Below are positions 1-6,518 of a stretch of DNA of 64,000 bases, piece after piece. The stretch is from Bacteroidota bacterium (lineage in GTDB: Bacteria > Bacteroidota > Bacteroidia > Bacteroidales > JAAUTT01), in NCBI GenBank assembly GCA_030706405.1, contig JAUZOO010000015.1, forward strand, positions 1 through 64,000, read 5' to 3'. Both the position numbers and the translations under genes were made by a program. Under the pieces are notes generated by a model. It worked only from the letters and a program-made list of their open reading frames with translations, had not been told where the DNA came from and searched no databases. The first letter of the stretch is position 1; every line of letters begins with the position of its first letter.

Positions 1-50
1 ACCTAATAATCCTAACTTGGTTTTGATTAATTTTACTTCTGTTTTCATTT

Positions 51-121
51 CTGACAGTTTTTGTGGATTAAACTTATTTGTCTTTGGTAATTCAAATTTA
101 GTTTTAATCCCTAACTGTCAG
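51..121. repeat. 9-bp inverted repeat downstream of the IS110 transposase
   Basis: CTGACAGTT at 51-59 is matched exactly in inverted orientation by AACTGTCAG at 113-121, with 53 bases between. It lies just past the transposase stop codon. It could be a long-looped hairpin in the transposase transcript, a subterminal repeat of the insertion sequence, or chance. The outer end of the element on this side is not defined by the sequence. Confidence 0.4.
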
Positions 122-133
122 ATTAAATCGTAG

Positions 134-1108
134 CTAATACAGGTCAATTGTAATGTATCCGAATGTGTATTCTTTTCCAGAATTGATAATACTGTAAACA
201 GTCCGTAAAAGCTTATTTGCAACATTATTCATTATTAAGAAATAAGGTTTCCCTTCCTGCTTCTTACGAAGATGATATAGCTTATATTCAGGGTTAAAAC
301 TGACTGCGACTACTGAGCATAAATACAATAATGATTTCAGCTCTTTGTCAGCCATATTGCTTACTCTTGATTTTTTCACCATTTTGCCGTTTGAATTAGG
401 AAAAGGACAGACTCCAGCATATGAAGCAGCTTTTCTTGCAGTATCAATTTCTTTAAAGTTTCCTGTTTTTACTATTAAATCACATGCTGTTACTTGACCA
501 ATTCCTTTTATACTTTTAACTAAGTTATAATTAGTCTTAAGTTCGTTTTTTGACATTACTATTGCTAGTATTTCAATCTCCAAATCTTCTATAGCTTTAT
601 CCAAACTCCTGACGACCCCTTGAGATATCTCATTTGCTTTAATTGAATTATAAGCCATGTGAGATTTGCCTTTCTGATGTGTTATAAGCATTTTCCTTTC
701 TTTGACTAATTGCGACCTCATGTTGTACAATTCTTTTAACTCTTTCATTTCCTCATCAGGATATTTAAAAGTCTTCAATTTGTCATAAAACCGTTCACCA
801 TACTCCCTTATTCTCTGTGCATCAATCTTATCAGATTTCCCTTTTAATAGTCCAAGACTATGCTTAATCTCATATCCAGAAGAAATTGAAATTGGAATAT
901 TCAGACAATTAGATAGAAACAACAACAAATCGCCATAAACCCCAGTATGTTCAACACAAAGCATGTCATCTTTAGAAAGCTTTTCTAAAAAAGTAACAAT
1001 ACCGTTTAGGTTGTTCTTGACAATAATGCTCTTAGCTTTATTGTTCGAACTCAAAAAGTTAACATCAAACTTTTCTTTTGATAAGTCAATTCCATAAATT
1101 TGTTTCAT
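134..1108 (-). CDS. IS110-family transposase (DEDD/serine recombinase)
   Basis: A full-length 324-aa transposase of the IS110 family, which moves DNA using a RuvC-like DEDD nuclease domain and a C-terminal Tnp domain with a catalytic serine. The expected acidic residues are visible at D8 (YGIDLS), E53 (VEHTGVYG), D93 and D96 (KSDKIDAQRI). The Tnp half starts near residue 199 (SIKGIGQVTACD) and has a candidate nucleophile at S239 (PNSNGK). The C-terminal NNVANKLLRTVY segment also fits the family. No stop or frameshift interrupts it, so it may be active. It sits inside the remnant integrative element, with a 340-base non-coding leader on its 5' side. Family assignment is firm. The division into IS110 or IS1111 group is inferred from the long 5' leader only. 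Confidence 0.92.
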   Translation of the reverse strand: MKQIYGIDLSKEKFDVNFLSSNNKAKSIIVKNNLNGIVTFLEKLSKDDMLCVEHTGVYGDLLLFLSNCLNIPISISSGYEIKHSLGLLKGKSDKIDAQRIREYGERFYDKLKTFKYPDEEMKELKELYNMRSQLVKERKMLITHQKGKSHMAYNSIKANEISQGVVRSLDKAIEDLEIEILAIVMSKNELKTNYNLVKSIKGIGQVTACDLIVKTGNFKEIDTARKAASYAGVCPFPNSNGKMVKKSRVSNMADKELKSLLYLCSVVAVSFNPEYKLYHLRKKQEGKPYFLIMNNVANKLLRTVYSIINSGKEYTFGYITIDLY

Positions 1109-1448
1109 GATTTCATAAATTTTATGAGGCTCCGCATTGAGTGGCCATTTCCGTAATAATGGGTTTTTCCCTAAATACTCTCTGGCTTTAACTCAATAAA
1201 TATGTTGTTCTTAATTCGTTTCATAGGTTTTCCCTGAACCAAAGAAAAAGTTAACGCAACATATGGAGTCTCTGTTTTATTAAAATTATGTTTTTAGAAA
1301 GAGTACTCCAAATCTAACGGAACCAAAGAAAAATGCCTGGCTGGCTGAACTCGCACCGGCGATCGCCTTTGCTCGGACAGCACCCAGCCGTAAAAGGATT
1401 GCTTTGTTGACGGCTGCGCCGGGAAGATCGATTAAAGTGAATAACCGG
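1109..1448 (-). other. Non-coding leader of the IS110 transposase; candidate bridge-RNA region
   Basis: No gene is visible in these 340 bases. IS110-group elements are known to encode a structured bridge RNA between the left end and the transposase start, and this leader is in the right place and of sufficient length. It contains a 15-bp palindrome (TCATAAA-T-TTTATGA, 1113-1127) five bases before the start codon, a repeated GGTTTTnCCCT-like string near 1162 and 1226, and a 14-bp direct repeat at 1236-1249 and 1320-1333. From about 1335 the composition becomes GC-richer, which may mark the junction with the host element. The RNA itself is inferred and no fold was computed. Confidence 0.4.
1236..1333. 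repeat. 14-bp direct repeat upstream of the IS110 element
   Basis: GAACCAAAGAAAAA occurs at 1236-1249 and again at 1320-1333, a period of 84 bases. The sequences on either side differ. It could flank a small insertion, mark an IS end, or be part of the guide-RNA leader. Confidence 0.5.
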
Positions 1449-2249
1449 TCATAAGGGTTCGTTGTAGTTTTTGCCGTTGGGTTTTATTTGGTTGGGTTGA
1501 CTGGATTGTTTTGTTGGCTGGGCAAAACGCGAAGCGTTGAGCATCCAGTTACGGGCGGCGGCTTGCCAGTTTTTCATGGGTGTTTTGCCTCCTACTTTCC
1601 AGCCGTTGCTTTCGAAGTGGTTGAAAAACTTCTTTGCTTCGAGTGTTGGGTAATTCTCTGAAGTAAAAAAAATAGACACCTCATCGAGAGAAGGTTTTTT
1701 GTACGTATTTTCTTTTTGGGGCGCAACTTTTTTTCTTTTTTGTTTTTCGGGATTTAGGGTTGCAGGGAAATCGATATCCTCAAATCCGAGTTCTGCATTT
1801 TCGAAATCCGGATTTTGAAAATTTTCCTCACACACACTATTATTGTTTGTTATGTTTATACTGTTTATATAAGGTACTAATGCTTGTTCAGTACTTGTCT
1901 GTTGACTTGACTGTTTTTTAGTACGTTGCTTGTTTGATCCCTGAATAGGCTTTTGAACGGGTTCGAAATCTAAAAGGTAGACCAGGCTTCCCTTGAAGGG
2001 GTTAAAGGATGGGACGTATTTCAAATATCCCAAGTTGTGCAAATCTTTAATGCATTTATGGTAAGTTGCAAATGCACTAATCTTACTTATTCGCATTACT
2101 TCGCTCCGGGAAATACTTATTGGATTTTTGAACCGGTTGAGGTTCCAGCACTGAAAAAGTGAAACGTAAAGGCTTATATGTGTTGGATTAAGCGATTCGT
2201 CGCGATTTACCCGGTCGAAAAAACCGGTTAGGTGTTTAATGTAATTCAT
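1449..2249 (-). CDS. Helix-turn-helix replication/mobilisation-type protein of an integrative element
   Basis: A 266-aa protein of a type seen beside integrases in Bacteroidota elements. The N-terminal 100 residues read as a winged-helix domain (LYVSLFQCWNLNRF, then SRSEVMRISKISAFATYHKC and IKDLHNLGYLKY). A low-complexity middle rich in Q, K and N follows. The C-terminal segment (DEVSIFFTSENYP, AKKFFNHFESNGWKVG, MKNWQAAARNWMLN) matches the tail often found on replication-initiator or primosome-like proteins. The start overlaps the end of the upstream HTH gene by 14 bases, so the two are probably co-transcribed. A role in element replication or mobilisation is inferred from context; the exact partner is unknown. 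Confidence 0.6.
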   Translation of the reverse strand: MNYIKHLTGFFDRVNRDESLNPTHISLYVSLFQCWNLNRFKNPISISRSEVMRISKISAFATYHKCIKDLHNLGYLKYVPSFNPFKGSLVYLLDFEPVQKPIQGSNKQRTKKQSSQQTSTEQALVPYINSINITNNNSVCEENFQNPDFENAELGFEDIDFPATLNPEKQKRKKVAPQKENTYKKPSLDEVSIFFTSENYPTLEAKKFFNHFESNGWKVGGKTPMKNWQAAARNWMLNASRFAQPTKQSSQPNQIKPNGKNYNEPL

Positions 2250-2544
2250 ACGGCTGTCCTTTCTCTTTTTGGTAGTTAACCTGGTTGTCCTGGATTAACT
2301 TTTTTATCTCATCGTAGTTGTAATAAATAAGCCTACCGACTTTTGTAAATGAGAGCGTACCATTAATTCGCATGGTGTGCAGGGTGCCGGAAGAAATGTT
2401 TAATAACTCACGGGCCTCGGAAGAGCGGAGCCATTGTTTAGGTCCTGCAATTCTATTTGTTTCGACAAGAAGGTTGGAGAGTTCGGCGAGCAGTTCGCTT
2501 TTAAACTCCCGAAGATCGTCGGTTGTGACAATTGATGCTGGCAT
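2236..2544 (-). CDS. Excisionase-like HTH protein
   Basis: A 102-aa protein with a helix-turn-helix of the MerR/excisionase class in its C-terminal half: WLRSSEARELLNISSGTLHTM, then FTKVGRLIYYNYDEIKKLI, which is the usual wing of Xis-like DNA-binding proteins. The N-terminal 40 residues look helical (LREFKSELLAELSNLLVE) and may dimerise. In related elements such proteins bend DNA near the attachment site to direct excision. The matching integrase in this window is broken, so any such role is probably lost or works in trans. It overlaps the next gene by 14 bases and its start faces the divergent alpha-CTD-like gene. Confidence 0.75.
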   Translation of the reverse strand: MPASIVTTDDLREFKSELLAELSNLLVETNRIAGPKQWLRSSEARELLNISSGTLHTMRINGTLSFTKVGRLIYYNYDEIKKLIQDNQVNYQKEKGQPYELH

Positions 2545-2601
2545 AATTCAAATAATTTGGTGACAGCACAAATCAAAATAAAAGTTTTCAGGAAAAAGGG
2601 T

Positions 2602-2625
2602 ACAGGGGGTAATTGTACCCCCTGT
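2602..2625. promoter_or_regulatory. Perfect 10-bp GC-rich hairpin between divergent genes
   Basis: ACAGGGGGTA (2602-2611), a four-base ATTG loop, then TACCCCCTGT (2616-2625). It lies 58 bases before the HTH gene start on the minus strand, in the shared divergent control region. With no T-run after it on either strand, an operator or a leader structure is more likely than a terminator. Confidence 0.45.
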
Positions 2626-2710
2626 TAAAGATTTGATAAACTGATTGGTAATGTATTGAAAAAAGTCTACAGCCCAGTAAAATCGGTGCGAATTGTTTTT
2701 ACAATAAATC

Positions 2711-2718
2711 TATCTTTG
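2711..2718 (+). promoter_or_regulatory. Candidate -7 box (TATCTTTG) for the alpha-CTD-like gene
   Basis: TATCTTTG fits the Bacteroidetes -7 consensus TAnnTTTG. A TTG at 2693-2695 is the nearest possible -33 element, with a short 15-base spacer. Transcription would start near 2724 and leave a leader of about 70 bases. Confidence 0.4.
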
Positions 2719-2793
2719 CTGCGAACTTTGGAGTAGCTAAAATATTAAAGCATAAGCTATTTTATATGTATCGAAAAATTACTAAATTTTGAT

Positions 2794-3015
2794 ATGGTAA
2801 ATAAAACTGAACGATTAGCTGTACCCCTTGGGCAATTATCTACGAGTCCAGAGTTTAGGGAAATGTGTAACGCAAATGGTTTTAACACATTAAATGATAT
2901 TTTGCGGTTTAAAGTGTCGGAACTAACCCGGAAGTCGCTTTTTGGTATGAGGATGTTAAGGGAATTAATTGCACTGTTAGAAGTCAATGAAGCTACTGAC
3001 TTGCTGATAGACTGA
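2794..3015 (+). CDS. Small RpoA C-terminal-domain-like protein
   Basis: A 73-aa protein with no other domain. Its layout resembles the C-terminal domain of the RNA polymerase alpha subunit: an N-terminal PLGQLSTSPEFRE segment, then GFNTLNDILRFKVSEL, then a helix-hairpin-helix-like FGMRMLRELIALLE corresponding to the alpha-CTD LGKKSLTEI region. Such modules bind UP-element DNA and transcription factors. It has its own candidate promoter and diverges from the HTH/replication genes. Its last 39 bases overlap the end of the convergent hypothetical gene. A regulatory role in the element is inferred; a generic helix-hairpin-helix DNA-binding protein is the alternative. Confidence 0.6.
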   Translation: MVNKTERLAVPLGQLSTSPEFREMCNANGFNTLNDILRFKVSELTRKSLFGMRMLRELIALLEVNEATDLLID

Positions 3016-3717
3016 CACTAAATCGTCGAGAAAAAAGAATAAGAGAACAGCCTGTATTTTTGTGATTTGGTTAATCATTTGAATAAGCAGCGATTTAATA
3101 GAGTCAAGTGCCGGTTCTTCGACAGCAATAAATTTACCCCTCAAACTACCCGGCGATACGCTTTCTGTTTTTTTGGTTGTTATGTTATGGGCAATTACCT
3201 CTGTTAATTGAGCAATATTTTGGTTTGTAATTATTTTAACATCGTGCATAATTTTAAAGAGGCAAGCGACCTGAGGTACAGAAAGGTCAAACTGAATCTT
3301 GGCAGTGTCGGCATTTCCTTCCGATAGGATTGAATACGCGGAGTTTTGTTTTTGTTTTTCCAGGTAACTAATCTCCTCGTCAATCCATTGGCTTATAAAT
3401 TTTCCTGCACTTTTTTGAGAAGGGTTATATTTAATATCCTTGCGGGTTTTATACTGCCTCACTTTTTTAAACTCCAAAGCCAAGGTTTTTATCTTAGTTT
3501 CAATATTAGTATTTAGGGTTGTCTGATGTTGTATCTTTTGAGCCAGGTAGTCAAAAAAACGCCATGAGTTAAAATTGATATAATAGAGTTGTTCGATGAA
3601 TGCTTCTGTGGGGTTGTGGTTCAGGGCAGAAGGACGGAAATTGGTAATGGTTGTTGATAATAATTCTAGATAATACAAGTCGTTGTAATTTAGTGTTTTA
3701 ACTGTTTTTTGGTTCAA
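2977..3717 (-). CDS. Hypothetical protein of integrative element, possibly 3' part of a frameshifted gene
   Basis: A 246-aa, mostly helical reading frame. The C-terminal segment (KKTESVSPGSLRGKF, SIKSLLIQMINQI) recalls RteC-like proteins that sit near integrases in Bacteroides elements, but that link is weak. The only possible start is a TTG at 3715-3717 with no visible Shine-Dalgarno sequence, and the first 20 bases overlap the end of the preceding frame. The two frames would join as one protein of about 400 aa if one base were removed from the T6 run at 3705-3710. I therefore suspect a frameshifted single gene. Its end overlaps the convergent alpha-CTD-like gene by 39 bases. Confidence 0.5.
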   Translation of the reverse strand: MNQKTVKTLNYNDLYYLELLSTTITNFRPSALNHNPTEAFIEQLYYINFNSWRFFDYLAQKIQHQTTLNTNIETKIKTLALEFKKVRQYKTRKDIKYNPSQKSAGKFISQWIDEEISYLEKQKQNSAYSILSEGNADTAKIQFDLSVPQVACLFKIMHDVKIITNQNIAQLTEVIAHNITTKKTESVSPGSLRGKFIAVEEPALDSIKSLLIQMINQITKIQAVLLFFFLDDLVSVYQQVSSFIDF

Positions 3718-4189
3718 ATGTTTTGATAATCAAATTATAAAGAGGTTTATCGATACCTTGAAGTTGCTTTTTGATCGAATTATTAAGTTTTTGGAATTTC
3801 GTATAGACTTCAACCCGGCCTTTTTCCGGTATATTTTGATCTTGATTTAGGTGTTGGGGAAAGTGAATTAAAAGAAAGGATAGGAGGGAGTCTAAAACGT
3901 TATGGATATTAATTAATTGACCGTAGAATCCCTGCGAGTGTATTGCAATTTTATACAGTTCGTCGGCAAGATATATGATACGGGTTTGAAGACAACCGAT
4001 GAAGTGACGAAAATGACCGGGTTTAAGCTTTAAGGAATAGTCCTTCAGTTTTTCTTCGACACAAACGTATTGGGCTTGGGCAATCCCCAACCATTCAATA
4101 AGAATTTCGTTTGAAAATGTGTTATTCGCGTAAACATCGGTAATCTCGCAGAGAACAAGCTTTTCAAGTTTAGATAATGTAGAATGCAA
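3698..4189 (-). CDS. Hypothetical protein of integrative element, possibly 5' part of a frameshifted gene
   Basis: A 163-aa helical protein beginning with ATG at 4187-4189. I do not recognise the family. It ends just beyond a run of six A residues in the coding strand (plus-strand T6, 3705-3710), after which the next frame continues with similar helical, K/Q/N-rich composition. This layout suggests that the two frames were once one gene, broken by a one-base insertion, although a sequencing error or two overlapping genes cannot be excluded. The position between the integrase and the excisionase-like gene is typical of element accessory genes. Confidence 0.5.
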   Translation of the reverse strand: MHSTLSKLEKLVLCEITDVYANNTFSNEILIEWLGIAQAQYVCVEEKLKDYSLKLKPGHFRHFIGCLQTRIIYLADELYKIAIHSQGFYGQLINIHNVLDSLLSFLLIHFPQHLNQDQNIPEKGRVEVYTKFQKLNNSIKKQLQGIDKPLYNLIIKTFEPKNS

Positions 4190-4353
4190 AATGCTTCAAT
4201 TATTGGTAACACATCAGTCATAGTTATACTTAACAAGCACAAAATGTACAAACGAGTTGGAGATAGATTTCCATACAACATTAGGCCTAACCATTTGTTG
4301 AACATGTCAAAATATCAAAATTTTGTTTACCGCCAAACTTCAAACACAAATAG

Positions 4354-4782
4354 TTAAGACCAAAGTCTTACCCTATTTTGTTGACCTATTGATGAAATAG
4401 TTTTTTCGTTGGATGAAGCTGCGATTTTCATGCGTAAACACTGCATATCCTCCGAAACTTTTTTGTCCAAAATTTTAGCATAATGCTGGGTGGTTCGAAG
4501 GTTACGATATCCTAACATCTTACTAACACTTAAAAGCAGGTGTTGTGCTTCGTAAGCTTTTGCTTTTAAGATGTCGAGATGTACATTGAGTGCTTTAATT
4601 TCTTCTTTTTGTCCTTTGCCTTTACCGGCTGCGGCATTCCAATTGTCGGGATGGCACTCGCGACAGGTTGATACTTCGGCTCTGCGACCGTTGACGGTGA
4701 TGCGCAAATACACCGGAATGGCTCCGGATACGTAGTTTTGGGGCTTCTTCAAATAGAAGAGCAAACTCAAAGATGTGTTCAT
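4354..4782 (-). pseudogene. Tyrosine integrase remnant with deleted catalytic core
   Basis: The frame starts at ATG 4780-4782 (MNTSLSLLFYLKKPQ) with the arm-DNA-binding domain usual in Bacteroidota integrases (GAIPVYLRITVNGRRAEVST, about residues 15-40, and the HPDNWN segment). Near residue 84 (EAQHLL) it jumps straight to the end of the catalytic domain (SVSKMLGYRNLRTTQHYAKI). Family members are around 400 aa; this one has 142. The catalytic arginine, lysine and HxxR box are gone and only the final tyrosine region remains. The join is in frame, so a short product may still be made and could bind arm sites, but it cannot recombine DNA. Confidence 0.8.
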
Positions 4783-4884
4783 GGTGTGGTGACCGTTAAG
4801 TTTGTAAAAATATATTTGCTTACGGTGCCTCACAAGATGTTCAAATGTTGAACACGTTATTGCACAGGTTGTTGTAATGTTTTG

Positions 4885-4932
4885 GGTGAGTTGGAAATGA
4901 CCTGAAAAAATTACTCACCAGATTACTCACCA
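4885..4932. repeat. ACTCACC heptamers beside the integrase remnant
   Basis: TTACTCACCA occurs twice in direct orientation (4911-4920 and 4923-4932), and the inverted heptamer GGTGAGT lies at 4885-4891. They sit between the integrase start and the tRNA gene, where integrase arm-type sites or excisionase sites are normally found. The att-site role is inferred. A separate palindrome GTTCAA-ATG-TTGAAC lies at 4839-4853. Confidence 0.35.
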
Positions 4933-4980
4933 ACATATTGTGCTTTAATGAATAATTTGAGAAGTTCTAAAAACAAAAAA

Positions 4981-5006
4981 GCCTGCAAATCAAACAATTT
5001 GCAGGC
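4981..5006 (-). terminator. Rho-independent terminator of tRNA-Ser
   Basis: GCCTGCAAAT (4981-4990), loop CAAACA, ATTTGCAGGC (4997-5006): a perfect 10-bp stem. Read on the minus strand it follows the tRNA by 25 bases and is followed by a run of six T residues. The plus-strand side has four T residues, so it could also stop transcription coming from the element. Confidence 0.85.
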
Positions 5007-5030
5007 TTTTGGTGGTCGTTGTTGTTAAAC

Positions 5031-5118
5031 TGGCGGAGAAAGAGGGATTCGAACCCCCGGTACCTCACGGTACAACGGTTTTCAAGACCGCCGCGATCGA
5101 CCACTCTGCCATTTCTCC
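5031..5118 (-). tRNA. tRNA-Ser(UGA)
   Basis: On the minus strand the gene begins GGAGAAAT and ends TTTCTCCG followed by an encoded CCA (5031-5033). The acceptor stem pairs GGAGAAA with TTTCTCC. The anticodon loop CTTGAAAAC gives anticodon TGA. The long variable arm (TTGTACCGTGAGGTACC) is typical of a class II tRNA, and GGTTCGAATCC forms the T arm. Its 3' end points towards the integrase remnant, the arrangement expected when a tyrosine-integrase element uses a tRNA gene as attachment site. Confidence 0.95.
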
Positions 5119-5260
5119 GGCGACAAAAGTAGAAAAAAAATCATTCCACAAAACAAATCGCGAATAAAAATTTTAAAAAAGATATATTGTATTTATTATT
5201 AGTAATTTAAATGTGATAAAGTTTTCCTTAGATGTAGCTCTAAAAATAAGCTTTATGATG

Positions 5261-5291
5261 TTTGTTAAACATTTGGAATCCTATATATTTG
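5261..5291 (+). promoter_or_regulatory. Promoter of the HU gene
   Basis: TTTG at 5261-5264, a 19-base spacer, then TATATTTG at 5284-5291. Both boxes and the spacing match the Bacteroidetes sigma-ABfr consensus. Transcription would start near 5297, leaving a leader of about 39 bases. The promoter supports the start codon at 5336, because upstream in-frame starts would precede it. Confidence 0.7.
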
Positions 5292-5335
5292 TAAATGATT
5301 TAACTAAAAATTTCTCTAACCCAAAATCTCAAGTA

Positions 5336-5608
5336 ATGAACAAATCAGAATTGATCGATGCTATCGCTTCCGAAGCAAAATTAACCAAAGCCGATTCCAA
5401 AAAGGCTCTCGATGCTTTCCTTAAAGCTACTGCAAGTACTCTCCAAAAAGGAGACCGTGTTGCATTAGTTGGTTTTGGCTCTTTTGGTACAGCAAAACGT
5501 AGTGCTCGTACAGGTCGTAATCCTCAAACCGGGAAACCGATTGACATCGGCGCGAAAAATGTGGTTAAATTTAAAGCAGGAGCCGATTTGCTGGCTAAAG
5601 TTCAATGA
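5336..5608 (+). CDS. HU-family DNA-binding protein
   Basis: A 90-aa histone-like protein, the normal size for HU. It starts MNKSELIDAIASEAKLTK and carries the DNA-binding arm GFGSFGTAKRSARTGRNPQT with the intercalating-proline turn NPQTGKPI, then the closing VVKFKAGADLLAKV. HU dimers bend and compact chromosomal DNA. An upstream extension of 41 residues in the same frame is rejected because it lacks HU similarity and lies across the promoter. A strong hairpin terminator follows, so the gene is probably monocistronic. Confidence 0.95.
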   Translation: MNKSELIDAIASEAKLTKADSKKALDAFLKATASTLQKGDRVALVGFGSFGTAKRSARTGRNPQTGKPIDIGAKNVVKFKAGADLLAKVQ

Positions 5609-5624
5609 AATTAGACGAATAGTA

Positions 5625-5652
5625 TAGGGAGCGAAAGCTCCCTATTTCGTTT
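5625..5652 (+). terminator. Terminator of the HU gene
   Basis: TAGGGAGC (5625-5632), tetraloop GAAA, GCTCCCTA (5637-5644), followed by TTTCGTTT. The stem is perfect with a stable GNRA loop, 17 bases after the HU stop codon. Confidence 0.85.
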
Positions 5653-5707
5653 GTACCCTTTAATTTTTGTTTTATTTATAAGTGTTTAGCTTATTGCTAT
5701 TTTTATT

Positions 5708-6376
5708 ATGTTTGATATAAATCTTATAAATTATTTGTCGGACTTTCTATCTGAGCGACGCTTAAATCTTTTAGATCAGGTGCTTAGCAATCGTACCCGT
5801 TATGTCACAGTTCTTCTGGAAGATATTTTTCAATCGCAAAATGCCAGTGCCGTGTTGCGAACTTCCGAGTGTATGGGGCTTCAGGATGTTCATGTTATTG
5901 AAAACCGTAATCAATATCTCTACAATCCAGAGGTAGGTAGAGGCGCCGGAAAATGGATAAACCTACATCGATATAGTGATAATCAAAATAATACACTAAT
6001 AGCAATTGAAGCTTTAAAAGCAAATGGATATAGAATTGTAGCAACGATGCCTGGCAACGATTGTACCCCGCTTAACGAGTTCGATGTGACAAAGGGGAAA
6101 TTTGCTATTGTTATTGGAAATGAGAAAAAAGGAATTTCTCAGGATGTTATAAAAGCTGCTGATGAGTTTTTGACTATTCCTATGTATGGGTTTACTGAGA
6201 GTTATAACCTGTCAGTCTCTACAGCAATTATTCTGCACCAAGTAATTGGCAGATTAAGAGCTTCTGATGTAAATTGGAGGTTATCTGTAGACGAAAAAAA
6301 TACGTTAAAACAGGAGTGGCTGCAAGCCTCAATAAAAAAATCAGAACTTCTGGTAGAACAGTTTTATTCCGTTTAG
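5708..6376 (+). CDS. trmH: tRNA (guanosine-2'-O)-methyltransferase, SpoU/TrmH family
   Basis: A 222-aa SPOUT methyltransferase that transfers a methyl group from SAM to a ribose 2'-OH, in TrmH the G18 of tRNA. The three SpoU motifs are present: NASAVLRTSECMG (residues 45-57) with the catalytic arginine R51, IVIGNEKKGIS (about 136-146), and IPMYGFTESYNLSVSTAI (about 158-175) that forms the knotted SAM site. The N-terminal helical part fits TrmH rather than the ribosomal RlmB subgroup, which has an L30e-like extension. Substrate assignment is therefore good but inferred. It follows the HU terminator and is probably transcribed alone. Confidence 0.85.
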   Translation: MFDINLINYLSDFLSERRLNLLDQVLSNRTRYVTVLLEDIFQSQNASAVLRTSECMGLQDVHVIENRNQYLYNPEVGRGAGKWINLHRYSDNQNNTLIAIEALKANGYRIVATMPGNDCTPLNEFDVTKGKFAIVIGNEKKGISQDVIKAADEFLTIPMYGFTESYNLSVSTAIILHQVIGRLRASDVNWRLSVDEKNTLKQEWLQASIKKSELLVEQFYSV

Positions 6377-6518
6377 GCCATGTAATTGCTGATAATTGAA
6401 ATATTTCGTTCTATTTTTAGGAAGTTGTTATTTATGGATTGGAAAATATTATTATCTTTGACCAAACGAACAATAAGTTTGGTTAAAATGTTGAATTGTT
6501 AGATGAATAATTGCTAAC

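Noticed and set aside
3705-3711. Programmed -1 frameshift at the A AAA AAC heptamer
   Set aside because: The heptamer is in the right phase, but a -1 shift leads to a stop within a few codons; the continuing frame is +1, so decay or error is more likely.
5213-5335. Longer N-terminus for HU
   Set aside because: It would cross the strong promoter at 5261-5291 and adds 41 residues unlike any HU protein.
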